Below are positions 1 to 8,141 of a stretch of DNA of 64,000 nt, piece after piece (the first letter of the stretch is position 1; the number at the start of each line of letters is the position of its first letter). The translations under genes were made by a program, and so were the position numbers. The DNA lies in contig NZ_KB899819.1 of the NCBI RefSeq assembly GCF_000378425.1, forward strand, positions 1-64,000, read 5' to 3'. The notes under the pieces were generated by a model. The model was not told the DNA's origin. It searched no databases and saw only the letters and a program-made list of their open reading frames with translations. The DNA is from Cohnella laeviribosi DSM 21336 (GTDB lineage: Bacteria; Bacillota; Bacilli; Paenibacillales; Paenibacillaceae).

Positions 1-111
1 AAACGCGCCCTCGTCTTAACGGCAAGAAAACTTGTGCGTCTGGTCGATGTGCTGCTACGCAACGGCCAACTCTACACGCCTCGAAGGAAGGTGACGACTG
101 CGAAGGATTAA
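1..111 (+). CDS. IS110-family transposase, C-terminal end (partial)
   Basis: The window opens inside an open frame whose last 36 residues end in KRALVLTARKLVRLVDVLL followed by RNGQLYTPRRK and a TAA at 109-111. That tail is typical of the C-terminus of IS110/IS1111-family transposases, DEDD recombinases that act with a structured guide (bridge) RNA. Only the extreme C-terminus is present, so the catalytic DEDD and Tnp_20 serine regions lie outside the window and completeness cannot be judged. No other copy of this element is visible in the window. The family call rests on a short conserved tail; the family is fairly sure, the subgroup is not. Confidence 0.75.
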   Translation, partial: KRALVLTARKLVRLVDVLLRNGQLYTPRRKVTTAKD

Positions 112-300
112 CTCCTCCTTTGCCAAAGTCCTTCACGGATTCCCAGTTAAAATCTGGTAACTGACTCGATTTTCGACTGGGTTTTGTTTGGTGCTGCCAT
201 TTTCCCTGACTCCTGCGCTCTGCAGCCAAGAAAATTTCCAATTCTCACGAATCAGGGACTTGACATCTTACCGCTGGACTTCTTAGGTCCGGCGGCAACC
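1..300 (+). mobile_element. Right part of an IS110-family insertion sequence
   Basis: The transposase ends at 111 and is followed by about 200 bp without coding capacity before the SDR gene that ends at 322. IS110-family elements lack clear terminal inverted repeats, so I cannot fix the right boundary; 300 is a guess. In the IS1111 subgroup the noncoding end downstream of the transposase carries the bridge RNA, which is why this stretch deserves a fold. Whether this element belongs to that subgroup is not decidable here. Confidence 0.45.
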
Positions 301-321
301 CTCCCGGGTTCCGTCCGGACG

Positions 322-1104
322 TCATTTCTTGTTCGTCAGGCGGCCAAGAATGCCGCTTGTAAGGCCGGGGAACAGCTGCACGAGCTTCGCCCCGGCGGAA
401 GCGGTCCAGGGCAGATCCTTTTCCGCTTTTCGGGTTTCCATCAAGCTTACGATCGCGTCGGCCACCTTGTCGGGCTTCAACATAAACCAGCGAACGTTGC
501 GCACATAGGTCCCGTCGGGATCGGCGCGGTCAAAAAACGGAGTGTCGATCGGCCCCGGATTGATCGCCGAGACGGCGATGCCGGTCCCCGCAAGCTCTTG
601 CCTGAGCGCGTTCGTAAATCCCAGCAGCGCGTGCTTCGACGCCGTATAGGCCGTCGATTTGGCCGTCCCCAGCTTGCCGGCGATCGACGCGACATTGACG
701 ATATGCCCGTCTCCGGCAGCCTTCATATAAGGCAGCGCCGCTTTGATGCAGCGGACGGCTCCCATATAGTTAACGTCCATGATGTCCTGAAAATGGGACA
801 GCGGCGCGTCGGCAAACGGAATAAACTCCCCGTACCCCGCATTGTTGAGCAGCACGTCGATCCGCCCGAACCGCTCATGGATGCGGGCGGCCGTTGCGGC
901 CGCCGCGTCCGGGTCGGTCACGTCCATCTCCATCGCGGCATGCTCGCCGCCAATGGTTGCGGCTACGTCCCGAAGCTTGCCGGCGGATCTGGCGGTCAGG
1001 ACCGGAATCGCGCCCTTTTCCGCCAGCTTGCGCGCGGTGATCGCCCCGATGCCGCTCGATGCGCCGGTAATCCAAACGACACGCCCTTTAAGCGAAGTTC
1101 TCAT
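322..1104 (-). CDS. SDR-family NAD(P)-dependent oxidoreductase
   Basis: Classical short-chain dehydrogenase of 260 residues with a Rossmann fold throughout. The cofactor motif TGASSGIG lies near residue 11, the NNAGYG motif near residue 87, and the catalytic YTASK near residue 151, followed by NPGPIDTPF, so the active site looks intact. The start at 1104 is chosen because GGAGGCG stands nine bases upstream of ATG; the longer frame to 1158 has no ribosome binding site. The substrate cannot be inferred. The gene is flanked by the IS110 remnant downstream and a convergently unrelated cheX upstream on the same strand. Confidence 0.88.
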   Translation of the reverse strand: MRTSLKGRVVWITGASSGIGAITARKLAEKGAIPVLTARSAGKLRDVAATIGGEHAAMEMDVTDPDAAAATAARIHERFGRIDVLLNNAGYGEFIPFADAPLSHFQDIMDVNYMGAVRCIKAALPYMKAAGDGHIVNVASIAGKLGTAKSTAYTASKHALLGFTNALRQELAGTGIAVSAINPGPIDTPFFDRADPDGTYVRNVRWFMLKPDKVADAIVSLMETRKAEKDLPWTASAGAKLVQLFPGLTSGILGRLTNKK

Positions 1105-1195
1105 CGATAATCGCCTCCGGATCGTTCTCTTGTCCATCATACACCAAACGGGGCGCATTCCGGCAACCTTTCGCCCGCTGCGGTCATCCCCGCCA

Positions 1196-1218
1196 TAAAA
1201 AAAAGGCCCCGAGGGCCT
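1196..1218 (-). terminator. Rho-independent terminator of cheX
   Basis: On the minus strand AGGCCC-TCG-GGGCCT is followed by a run of nine T. It lies about 37 bases downstream of the cheX stop codon and separates cheX from the SDR gene. Confidence 0.8.
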
Positions 1219-1254
1219 AAGTGGGCACGTATACCGCCGTTTGCCGGATGCCGA

Positions 1255-1713
1255 TCAGGCGATCAGCACCTGAATTTCAAGCTCGCCGATCCCGTCCATA
1301 ATCAGCGGCACCGACAGGGCCCGTCCGGGCGAGAAGTCCGACAGCGCCTCGGCGTGCAGCACGCGCGGAGGCGTAATATCGACCCGAACGCCCTGATTGT
1401 ACAGCAGCGTGCTCGCGTTGCCGCTGATCATGTTGCCGAGCTCCGAAATGGCGCTCCTGCCCATCTCGTCGATTTCCGTGATGACAAAACCGCCCATCAT
1501 GGCCGAAATCATGCGCAGCGCAACCGTTTCGCTCAATCCGAACACGATATTTCCGTTGACTTGCCCGGACATCCCGATATGGATCCAGACGTAGTGGTCA
1601 ACCAGCCTGATCTCTTTAAGCGAAAGCTGTCCTGTGCTGGGCCGAATTTGCACCATCTGTTCGATGACGTTGCTCGCGGATTCCAAAAACGGATTGATGA
1701 CCTCTGCCTTCAT
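1255..1713 (-). CDS. cheX: Chemotaxis protein CheX (CheY-P phosphatase family)
   Basis: The 152-residue protein matches the CheC/CheX/FliY phosphatase fold at usual CheX length. Near residue 92 the sequence AISELGNMISGNA carries the E-x2-N signature that positions water for CheY-phosphate hydrolysis. CheX proteins are cytosolic dimers that dephosphorylate CheY-P to tune flagellar switching. No other chemotaxis gene lies nearby, so this is an orphan copy. ATG at 1713 is preceded by GAGGAG with a rather long spacing of about 13 bases. A good minus-strand TATAAT-like hexamer is at 1783-1788, but no convincing -35 goes with it. Confidence 0.85.
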   Translation of the reverse strand: MKAEVINPFLESASNVIEQMVQIRPSTGQLSLKEIRLVDHYVWIHIGMSGQVNGNIVFGLSETVALRMISAMMGGFVITEIDEMGRSAISELGNMISGNASTLLYNQGVRVDITPPRVLHAEALSDFSPGRALSVPLIMDGIGELEIQVLIA

Positions 1714-2128
1714 GTATTGACGCCGCTCCTCGTCCTGCTTGTATCCGGATGATTAATCCCTTGGTCGGAGATAATTTCCTTCATTATACTTTAATCGATT
1801 CGTCAAGTATACTATATTTCCAAAAAAATAGTACTTATGAATTATATTGACGATAGGGCCGCGCGTCCCGAACAGGGGGCCCAAAACGGGAACGACGCGG
1901 CTGCCGCGCCTTGTCCGGACGGCATTTTCGCGCTCTTGAACGCTTTGCGCCCCGATCCCGAAGCCGCCGGTCCGTTTCCGCGCAACGAACGGGCCGAAGC
2001 CGCCGCCGTCCATCCGTCCGGCTTTTGCAAGGCAAACGCAAATCGCCTATAATTAAACGTACTGACAAAAGCTTTTTATGCCTCTTCATTAACGTGATAA
2101 ATGATTTCAATTTCGGGAGGCGCTGCAA
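1714..2128. other. Divergent intergenic region between cheX and a LysR gene
   Basis: This 415-bp gap is AT-rich next to cheX (1760-1850) and GC-rich in its middle. Besides the LysR promoter noted separately I see no coding frame with a ribosome binding site and no clear RNA structure. Confidence 0.5.
2025..2053 (+). promoter_or_regulatory. Sigma-A-type promoter of the LysR gene
   Basis: TTGCAA at 2025-2030 and TATAAT at 2048-2053 are separated by 17 bp, about 75 bp upstream of the LysR start. Confidence 0.7.
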
Positions 2129-3031
2129 TTGAACATCAGCCAGCTCGAGACGTTGCTTACGATTTCGAAGACGCTAAGCTTTCGGAAAGCCGGTGAATTG
2201 CTCAATCTGACGCAGCCTGCCGTTTCCGCCCAAATCAAAAGTCTTGAAGACGAATTCAAAGCGGTGTTGGTGGACCGCAATCATCCGGTGACGCTGACGG
2301 ATCGGGGACAAGTTTTTCTCGAGCATGCGGAGCGGATTTTGGCCATCGTGGAGGAACTGAAGCAGAAGCTCGCCGATCTCGACCACACGCCGCAAGGCCA
2401 CATCGTGCTCGGCACGACGGCTTCGATCGCCATTCAAATTTTGCCCCGCGTGCTTTCTTACTTCCAGAATCAATACCCGCTGATCAAGACCACGATCATG
2501 TCCATGCCCTCTTCGCAGGTGATGGCCAGCGTAGAGAACGGCACGGTGGACATCGGCATCGGCTATTTGTCCGAGCGAAGCGCCCAGGTCGAAACCTCGA
2601 CGCTTTACTACGACACGTTCGAGCTGGTCGTCGCTCCCGTCCATCCGCTCGCATCCGAGGAAAAAGTGACCGTCGGCATGCTGAAGGACGTGCCCATGAT
2701 CATGCTTTCGCCGGATACCCAGGGCCGCAGGTTTGTGGACCGCGTTTTCAGCGAATACCATATTCAGCCCAACGTCGTTATGGAGCTGAGCAGCAGCGAA
2801 GAAGTAAAGCGGATGGTCGAGCTTAATCTCGGCGCGGCCTTCGTCTCCAAGTTGTCCATTGCCAGCGAGCTAAAACGGGGCACCCTGAAAATGATACCGG
2901 TCCCGGAACTCGACGCAACCCATCCGGTCGGCGTCATTACCAAGTCCGGACGCTATCTGAACAGCGCCATGCGGCAGTTTTTGAACGACTTGAAAGGAAT
3001 GCCCGAGGACCATTTTATCGGCAGCGAATAA
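2129..3031 (+). CDS. LysR-family transcriptional regulator
   Basis: This 300-residue protein has the standard LTTR layout: a winged helix-turn-helix at residues 1-60 (FRKAGELLNLTQPAVSAQIK) and a periplasmic-binding-like co-inducer domain from about residue 90. The start is a TTG with GGGAGG eight bases upstream; no better start exists. It is followed after 24 bp by the histidinol phosphatase gene on the same strand, so the two may be co-transcribed, but nothing in the sequence shows what ligand it senses. LTTRs usually control a divergent neighbour, here cheX, though that would be unusual. Confidence 0.88.
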   Translation: MNISQLETLLTISKTLSFRKAGELLNLTQPAVSAQIKSLEDEFKAVLVDRNHPVTLTDRGQVFLEHAERILAIVEELKQKLADLDHTPQGHIVLGTTASIAIQILPRVLSYFQNQYPLIKTTIMSMPSSQVMASVENGTVDIGIGYLSERSAQVETSTLYYDTFELVVAPVHPLASEEKVTVGMLKDVPMIMLSPDTQGRRFVDRVFSEYHIQPNVVMELSSSEEVKRMVELNLGAAFVSKLSIASELKRGTLKMIPVPELDATHPVGVITKSGRYLNSAMRQFLNDLKGMPEDHFIGSE

Positions 3032-3055
3032 TAACCCAGAAGGAGGACCTTCATC

Positions 3056-3871
3056 ATGGAAAAATTCGATCTGCACACGCACCATTACCGCTGCGGACAC
3101 GCCGAAGGCACCATCGAGGACTACATTGAATCGGCGATCGCCGCCGGTCTGACCGCCATCGGGATTTCGGACCATTCCCCCTATTTCGCCCGCGAAGAAG
3201 ACCATCCTCAACCGGGCACCTGCATGGCCAAAAGCGAATTCGCAAACTATGTCAGCGAAGTGCTCCGGCTCAAGGAACGATACCGGGACAAAATCGAGGT
3301 GCTGCTGGGCGTGGAATCCGATTTCTACCCGGATCAGATCGAACTGTACCGCGCCTCCTACGAGCCCTATCCGTTCGACTATATCATCGGCTCGGTCCAT
3401 CAGACGAGAGGGATCAGCATATTTAACCGGAAACGTTGGAACAACTTGAGCGAGGAGCAGAAAACGGAGGAAAAGCGGCATTATTACGATCTGATTCGCC
3501 AGTCGGCAAGGAGCGGACTGTTCCAGGTGCTCGGGCATATCGACGCCATGAAGGGATACTACCCGGTTTTCTCCGATATTGCCGGCGCGGAGAAGGAGAT
3601 TGACGCGGTGCTGCAGGCCGTTGCCGAAGAGGATATCGCGATCGAAATCAACACGAGCGGCAAAACGAAGGACGTGGGCGGCTGGTACCCGTCCGACGAT
3701 ATATTGGAGAGGGCGCTGCATTTCGGAGTCGACGTGACCTTCGGCTCGGACGCCCATGTGCCGTCGCGGGTCGGCGACGAATGGGAAGAGGTGCGGCGGC
3801 GCCTGAAGGAGATCGGCTTCAGCCGCTGGGTGTATTACCGCCGGAAAAGCAAAGTCGTCGTTTCTTTGTAA
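3056..3871 (+). CDS. hisJ: Histidinol-phosphatase, PHP family
   Basis: The 271-residue protein starts with the metal-binding DLHTHHYRCGH motif of the PHP superfamily and keeps later histidine/aspartate ligands (ISDHSPY near residue 40, GVESDFYP near 84, GHIDAMK near 162, GSDAHVP near 233). HisJ/HisK enzymes remove phosphate from L-histidinol phosphate in the penultimate step area of histidine synthesis, using a trinuclear metal site in the cytosol. ATG at 3056 follows AGAAGGAGG with good spacing. The remaining his genes are not in the window. A strong terminator follows at 3897. Confidence 0.87.
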   Translation: MEKFDLHTHHYRCGHAEGTIEDYIESAIAAGLTAIGISDHSPYFAREEDHPQPGTCMAKSEFANYVSEVLRLKERYRDKIEVLLGVESDFYPDQIELYRASYEPYPFDYIIGSVHQTRGISIFNRKRWNNLSEEQKTEEKRHYYDLIRQSARSGLFQVLGHIDAMKGYYPVFSDIAGAEKEIDAVLQAVAEEDIAIEINTSGKTKDVGGWYPSDDILERALHFGVDVTFGSDAHVPSRVGDEWEEVRRRLKEIGFSRWVYYRRKSKVVVSL

Positions 3872-3896
3872 TGCGCCCGAAGGGACTGCCCAGATT

Positions 3897-3934
3897 AACC
3901 GCCGACAGGGCCTTGTGTCCTGACGGCGGTTTTT
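3897..3934 (+). terminator. Rho-independent terminator after hisJ
   Basis: AACCGCCG pairs with CGGCGGTT across a GC-containing loop and is followed by TTTTT. Confidence 0.8.
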
Positions 3935-4155
3935 GCTGGTTGTACGGACAAGCGGTTGGCGGGGCAAAAAACGTTAAAAAAAAGAACCCGTCAGTGCGGA
4001 CAGGCTCACCAAGAAATGAAAAAGGGGGTCTTGAGTCTCATTATATCCAGTCTATAAGACAGAAAAATGACAGAGAGATTTCAATTGTGTAACAAAATGC
4101 CCGTTTCGATTTCGGATCGACCGTTCGGTTCTTGTCGAAAGAAAGGATGTTGACT

Positions 4156-5034
4156 GTGTGGTGGTTTGCGCTGGCGGCCGGCAGCGCGCTGGTGTTCGGT
4201 CTGGCCGGTCTGCTGATGAAGGTCAGCCAGATGCGCGAAGGGGCGCTCTCCCCTATGCTGCTGGGTTTGTACGCTTCGGGCACGTGCGGGTTTTGGCTGC
4301 AGGCCGCCTTGTCCGAAAACTGGGCTCCTCTCGATTATCGGATATGGATCGCAGGCGCGATCATCGGCCTGGGATCCGCCTGGGGCAATCTGCTGTTCAT
4401 GAAAGCGTTGGAGTGCGGTCCCGCCAGCCTCACCTCCCCGCTAACCAACAGCAATATCGTGCTGGTCGTCGCCATGGGGGCGCTGTTTTACAAGGAGCCG
4501 GCCCATCCCGCCGCCATTACCGGAGTCGCCGCGCTGCTTGCCGCCGTCGTCCTGTTATCCGTCAAGCCGGGCGGCAGCAGCAAAGAAGCGAACCGCCGGT
4601 GGTTTGCGCTTGTGGCCGCGGCTACGCTGCTGTTCGCTTTCCGCAACGGCGGACTGAAGGTGACGGAGGAAATCGGGCTCGACAACGCTTCCGTGCTCTG
4701 GTCCGGTTATTTGTTGTCGTTTCTCTGGTTTGGCGTTTTGTCGCTTCGGGACCGGTTGAAGGCAGACGGTTCGCCGGGGCGCGTCTCCTCTCCGGCTTCC
4801 GTCCGCACAGGCCTTGCATGGGGACTGGCGGCCGGCGTGTGCTCCTATGGCGGATTGCAGCTCTATTCGGCCGCGCTTCGGGAAGGTCCGTCGCATCTTG
4901 TCGCGCCGATTTTCGCCACGAACAGCCTTGTGGTGGCGCTGGGCTCGTTTCTGATCTACGGCGAGAAGCTGGGACCGGCGCAGCGCCTCGCGTTTGTGCT
5001 GCTGCTACTGGGCCTTGCGCTCGTGCGCATCTAA
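4156..5034 (+). CDS. EamA/DMT-family transporter
   Basis: A 292-residue hydrophobic protein with about ten predicted membrane spans arranged as two EamA repeats, the drug/metabolite transporter layout of small-molecule exporters. The GTG at 4156 is preferred because AAAGGA ends eight bases upstream; ATG at 4147 and TTG at 4150 overlap that site, and the extra N-terminal residues of longer versions are not hydrophobic. The substrate is unknown. A second, unrelated EamA gene lies at 26580-27467. Nothing nearby suggests a pathway. Confidence 0.82.
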   Translation: MWWFALAAGSALVFGLAGLLMKVSQMREGALSPMLLGLYASGTCGFWLQAALSENWAPLDYRIWIAGAIIGLGSAWGNLLFMKALECGPASLTSPLTNSNIVLVVAMGALFYKEPAHPAAITGVAALLAAVVLLSVKPGGSSKEANRRWFALVAAATLLFAFRNGGLKVTEEIGLDNASVLWSGYLLSFLWFGVLSLRDRLKADGSPGRVSSPASVRTGLAWGLAAGVCSYGGLQLYSAALREGPSHLVAPIFATNSLVVALGSFLIYGEKLGPAQRLAFVLLLLGLALVRI

Positions 5035-5096
5035 ATGTTGTGCAAATCCGTATAACTTTATTTTTTATAGTTTATAAATATTATATTGTACCTTCT

Positions 5097-5124
5097 TTGT
5101 TTTTTGTAAAATTTGTGTTATAAT
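5097..5124 (+). promoter_or_regulatory. Promoter of the HxlR regulator
   Basis: TTGTTT at 5097-5102 and a perfect TATAAT at 5119-5124 with a 16-bp spacer, about 24 bp before the gene start, in a markedly AT-rich stretch. Confidence 0.65.
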
Positions 5125-5147
5125 ACGTCAGGAGAGGGGGGATCCGA

Positions 5148-5456
5148 ATGGACTACTCCAAGATGTGTCCCAAATACGAGGCGGCGGCGGAATTGCTTGG
5201 GAAAAAGTGGACGGGGCTCATTATCCGAGTGCTCATGGGAGGCCCGAAACGGTTCAAGGATATTAAAGAACAAATCCCCGACATGAGCGATAAAATGCTT
5301 ACCGACCGGATGAAAGAACTGGAATCGCTCGGTATTGTCAAACGGACCGTTTATCCCGAAATGCCTGTGCGAATCGAATACGAATTGACCGAGAAAGGCC
5401 ACGACCTGGAAGATGTGACCAACTCGATCCAGACATGGGCCGAGAAATGGATATAG
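5148..5456 (+). CDS. HxlR-family winged-helix regulator
   Basis: This 102-residue protein is a compact winged helix of the HxlR (YodB/HypR) family: CPKYEAAAELLGKKWTGLII opens the fold and the recognition helix lies in DMSDKMLTDRMKELESLGI. A cysteine at residue 7 (MCPKYE) is in the place where redox-sensing family members carry their reactive thiol; whether it senses electrophiles here is inference. ATG at 5148 follows GGAGAGGGGGG. The gene is monocistronic between its own promoter and the terminator at 5461. No obvious target gene is adjacent. Confidence 0.9.
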   Translation: MDYSKMCPKYEAAAELLGKKWTGLIIRVLMGGPKRFKDIKEQIPDMSDKMLTDRMKELESLGIVKRTVYPEMPVRIEYELTEKGHDLEDVTNSIQTWAEKWI

Positions 5457-5460
5457 AACG

Positions 5461-5502
5461 CAAAGCCCGAAAGCCGCGACCGCAGGCTCCAGGGCTTTGT
5501 TC
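5461..5502 (+). terminator. Terminator after the HxlR gene
   Basis: CAAAGCCC pairs with GGGCTTTG, with an inner GCC/GGC-rich arm, followed by TTCTTT. It overlaps the region just after the stop codon. Confidence 0.7.
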
Positions 5503-5686
5503 TTTGAGGGACGGATTTCGCGTTTCTTTTTAAAGCGGAATGAAAGGCGCTCTGTCGGATCAAAATTTACAGGAGCGTTGCGTTAACGGTCCGTCCGCTT
5601 CCCCGTTCGCTCGTTTCGATGCGGTTCTACATCCGAACGCAACTATTTGCCGAATTGTGTCGTCTGTATTTCCGGAGGGGAAAATC

Positions 5687-6655
5687 ATGCAGCTTAGAAA
5701 ATGGGGAATACTTGCGATCGCCGCTGCCGTCATCGTTTGGGGAGCCGCCGAAATCGGCAAAGGGAACGTTTGGGGGAGCGCATCGAATGCTCTCGGTTCC
5801 GAACCTGCGGAAAGCGCGGCCGGAAACGGCGGACAAGCCGGCGGCGGGCAAGCGGACAGCAAGCAAGTTAACGGCGGACAAGCCGGCGGCGGGCAAGTAG
5901 ACAGCGAGCAAGCTAACGGCGGACAAGCCGCAAGCGGCGGCAGCGAGGAAGCGCCCGCTTCATCGCCCGTTTCGGCGAGCGTGGCGGCCATGCTGCGCGA
6001 AAACGCGCCGAACGCGACGATTGAAACCAATCAAGACGGTCTTGCGGTCGTCACCAACGCGTCCAGCCTGCTCGTTTTGGTCAATAAGCAGCGGAACCTG
6101 CCTGCAGACTATTCGCCGGTCGATCTCGTCGTCCCCGACGTGGAATTTTCGTTCTCGGGCGATTCGCCGAAGAAAAAGCTCCGCAAGCCGGCGGCGGAAG
6201 CGCTTGAAGCGCTGTTTGCCGCAGCGGAAAAGGACGGCATCGAGCTGAAAGCCGTATCCGGCTATCGCTCGTACGAGACGCAACGGTCGATCTTCAACCG
6301 CAATGCCGAGCAAAAAGGGATCGAAACCGCGAACCGGACGAGCGCACGTCCGGGCCAAAGCGAGCACCAGACCGGACTGGCGATGGACGTGTCCAGCAAA
6401 AGCGCAGGCTACGCCCTGGAGGAATCGTTCGGCGATACGAAGGAAGGCAAATGGCTGAAAGCGCACGCCGCGGAATACGGATTCATTATCCGGTATTTGA
6501 AGGGCAAGGAAGACATCACCGGTTATTCCTACGAGCCTTGGCACATTCGCTACGTCGGCAAGGAAATCGCCCAGGCCGTCATGGAGCAAGGCATTACGCT
6601 CGAGGAATTCATGGAGCAATATTCGGGCACGACCGAGGTGTCCGCTTCCAAATAA
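5687..6655 (+). CDS. D-alanyl-D-alanine carboxypeptidase, VanY/M15B family
   Basis: A 322-residue exported enzyme. Residues 1-28 form a signal anchor (ILAIAAAVIVWGAAEIG). Residues about 45-90 are a low-complexity Gly/Gln/Ala linker with recurring NGGQAGGGQ-type units. The catalytic domain follows with GYRSYETQ, the zinc motif SEHQTGLAMDVSS (H and D ligands) and EPWHIRY (third ligand and catalytic Glu), all present. Such enzymes trim the terminal D-Ala of muropeptides at the membrane surface. ATG at 5687 has CCGGAGGGG upstream; a longer frame to 5540 lacks one and would place residues before the signal anchor. Confidence 0.87.
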   Translation: MQLRKWGILAIAAAVIVWGAAEIGKGNVWGSASNALGSEPAESAAGNGGQAGGGQADSKQVNGGQAGGGQVDSEQANGGQAASGGSEEAPASSPVSASVAAMLRENAPNATIETNQDGLAVVTNASSLLVLVNKQRNLPADYSPVDLVVPDVEFSFSGDSPKKKLRKPAAEALEALFAAAEKDGIELKAVSGYRSYETQRSIFNRNAEQKGIETANRTSARPGQSEHQTGLAMDVSSKSAGYALEESFGDTKEGKWLKAHAAEYGFIIRYLKGKEDITGYSYEPWHIRYVGKEIAQAVMEQGITLEEFMEQYSGTTEVSASK

Positions 6656-6670
6656 CATAGGCACACGAAC

Positions 6671-6702
6671 AAGCCCGGCGCCGGCGCGCCGGGCTTTGTT
6701 GC
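6671..6702 (+). terminator. Terminator after the VanY-type gene
   Basis: An 11-bp stem, AAGCCCGGCGC against GCGCCGGGCTT, with a 4-base loop, ends in TTTGTT. Confidence 0.75.
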
Positions 6703-6758
6703 TGCAAACTCGTGCCCGTCCTTCGTGCGGTCTTCCGACCATGGACCGATAAACCGCA

Positions 6759-8141
6759 TTATCGGATGCGAATTTTATAGGGCTGCCGGATGTAGTTCGG
6801 ATAATCGTAGATGTTGAACGTCAAAGGCTGCTTGTAGTCTTTCTCGTCGATCGCAAAGGTGATCGTCTGTTTCCCAGGTTCGGCCGTAGCGAACGATGCG
6901 ACTACTCCGCTATAGTCGACCTTCGAATATTTCTTGCCGGAAGCGTCCGTGAACGAATCGTGCACCAGAAGCCCGTAACCCATATTGTCCCCGGGCTCCG
7001 TTATGTTGAGCGTCAACACGATCTTGATGCGGCCTCCGACGCGGGAAACGGTCGCGAGCTTCAGGTTATCGTCCGGCGCCCGGATCAGCTCTCCCCTGTC
7101 CGTGTCGATGACGAGAAAGGCCCGGTTCTTATCGAGCGCGCGGAACCAGCTTCCCTCCAAATACAGCTCCTTCGGCTGACGGAAATAGGGGCTCTCGAAA
7201 TAAATCCGGTCTTGCCCGAAGCCGCCTTTGTATTTCCATTCGGTTCCCTTTTCGTCGACGAGCCGGATGTCCCCGGGTCCCGTGATCTGCTTGCGGTTGG
7301 CCTCGTCATATCGAAGCTGTACGAAGACCCGCAGCGGCGATACGGTCGCATTGACGAAGGTGACGTTCTGGCCTTCGGCCGCGATCGTCTCGTTCAACGT
7401 ATACACCTTGGCCAAACCCGCGAATTTCTCGCGGTCGATCGGGATGTTCACCTTGAACAGCGGACCGGCGGAAGGATCGTCTTCCGACGCCTCGCCTCTG
7501 AGCAGCGGACGCTCGTCCCCGTCCTCTCCTATGGGGACCGCCTTCGCCCTCATGAGCAGATTCACTTCATCCGGCATCGAAGCGCCGTCTATGAATTGGA
7601 CGTCAATGGTGCCGTTCAGCGTCCCCTTGGGCGCCTCCTCCCTGGCCGTCGGGTCGTCGTAGCTGATGACTCCCTCCGGATTTTGGCCGTCGGGACGCCG
7701 AACTTCGGGATACGTCACCCTTGCGAGCCGTTTGCCTTCCGCCGCTTTCACCTCGTAAAAAATGACGAGCCGCTGATCGTCGGCGATAACCCCCTGCACC
7801 GTCAGCCGGATTCCGTCATGCTCGTCGGAGACGCCCACGGGCTGCACGAAGTCGTTGTCCGCGGCCAGTTCAAGTCCCTGGTCGCCCCAACCTTTAACGA
7901 GGTCGACGACCGCCTTCAAGCCCGGAATGTCCCGGACGATCGCGGCGAATACGGGCGACACGCGAATCGTAAACAAGCACGCGACAAGCAGCAAGGCGAT
8001 GGCCAAGGACGCTCCCGTCCGTCTGCGCAGCCGTTTTTGGCGGTGTTCCAGCTCTCTGCGGCCCCGCTTCATGCCTTCCACAATCGCCTGGTCCGTCCGT
8101 TCGGCCAACTCCTCCGGAAATGCCCGGTCATGATTTTGCAT
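6759..8141 (-). CDS. DUF4179-domain membrane protein, probable anti-sigma partner
   Basis: The 460-residue protein has a basic cytoplasmic N-terminus (residues 1-44), one membrane helix (GASLAIALLLVACLFTIRVS, about 43-63) and a long extracytoplasmic part beginning with the DUF4179 region. Proteins of this layout are commonly encoded directly after an ECF sigma factor and are thought to hold it at the membrane. Here the gene overlaps the sigma gene by 14 bp and has AAGGAGG eight bases upstream of its ATG, arguing for coupled translation. No ZAS-type zinc motif is visible, so the anti-sigma role rests on context. Confidence 0.8.
   Translation of the reverse strand: MQNHDRAFPEELAERTDQAIVEGMKRGRRELEHRQKRLRRRTGASLAIALLLVACLFTIRVSPVFAAIVRDIPGLKAVVDLVKGWGDQGLELAADNDFVQPVGVSDEHDGIRLTVQGVIADDQRLVIFYEVKAAEGKRLARVTYPEVRRPDGQNPEGVISYDDPTAREEAPKGTLNGTIDVQFIDGASMPDEVNLLMRAKAVPIGEDGDERPLLRGEASEDDPSAGPLFKVNIPIDREKFAGLAKVYTLNETIAAEGQNVTFVNATVSPLRVFVQLRYDEANRKQITGPGDIRLVDEKGTEWKYKGGFGQDRIYFESPYFRQPKELYLEGSWFRALDKNRAFLVIDTDRGELIRAPDDNLKLATVSRVGGRIKIVLTLNITEPGDNMGYGLLVHDSFTDASGKKYSKVDYSGVVASFATAEPGKQTITFAIDEKDYKQPLTFNIYDYPNYIRQPYKIRIR

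Noticed and set aside
5540-5686. Longer N-terminus of the VanY-type protein
   Set aside because: It would put 49 polar residues in front of a normal signal anchor, and the ATG at 5687 has a strong ribosome site.
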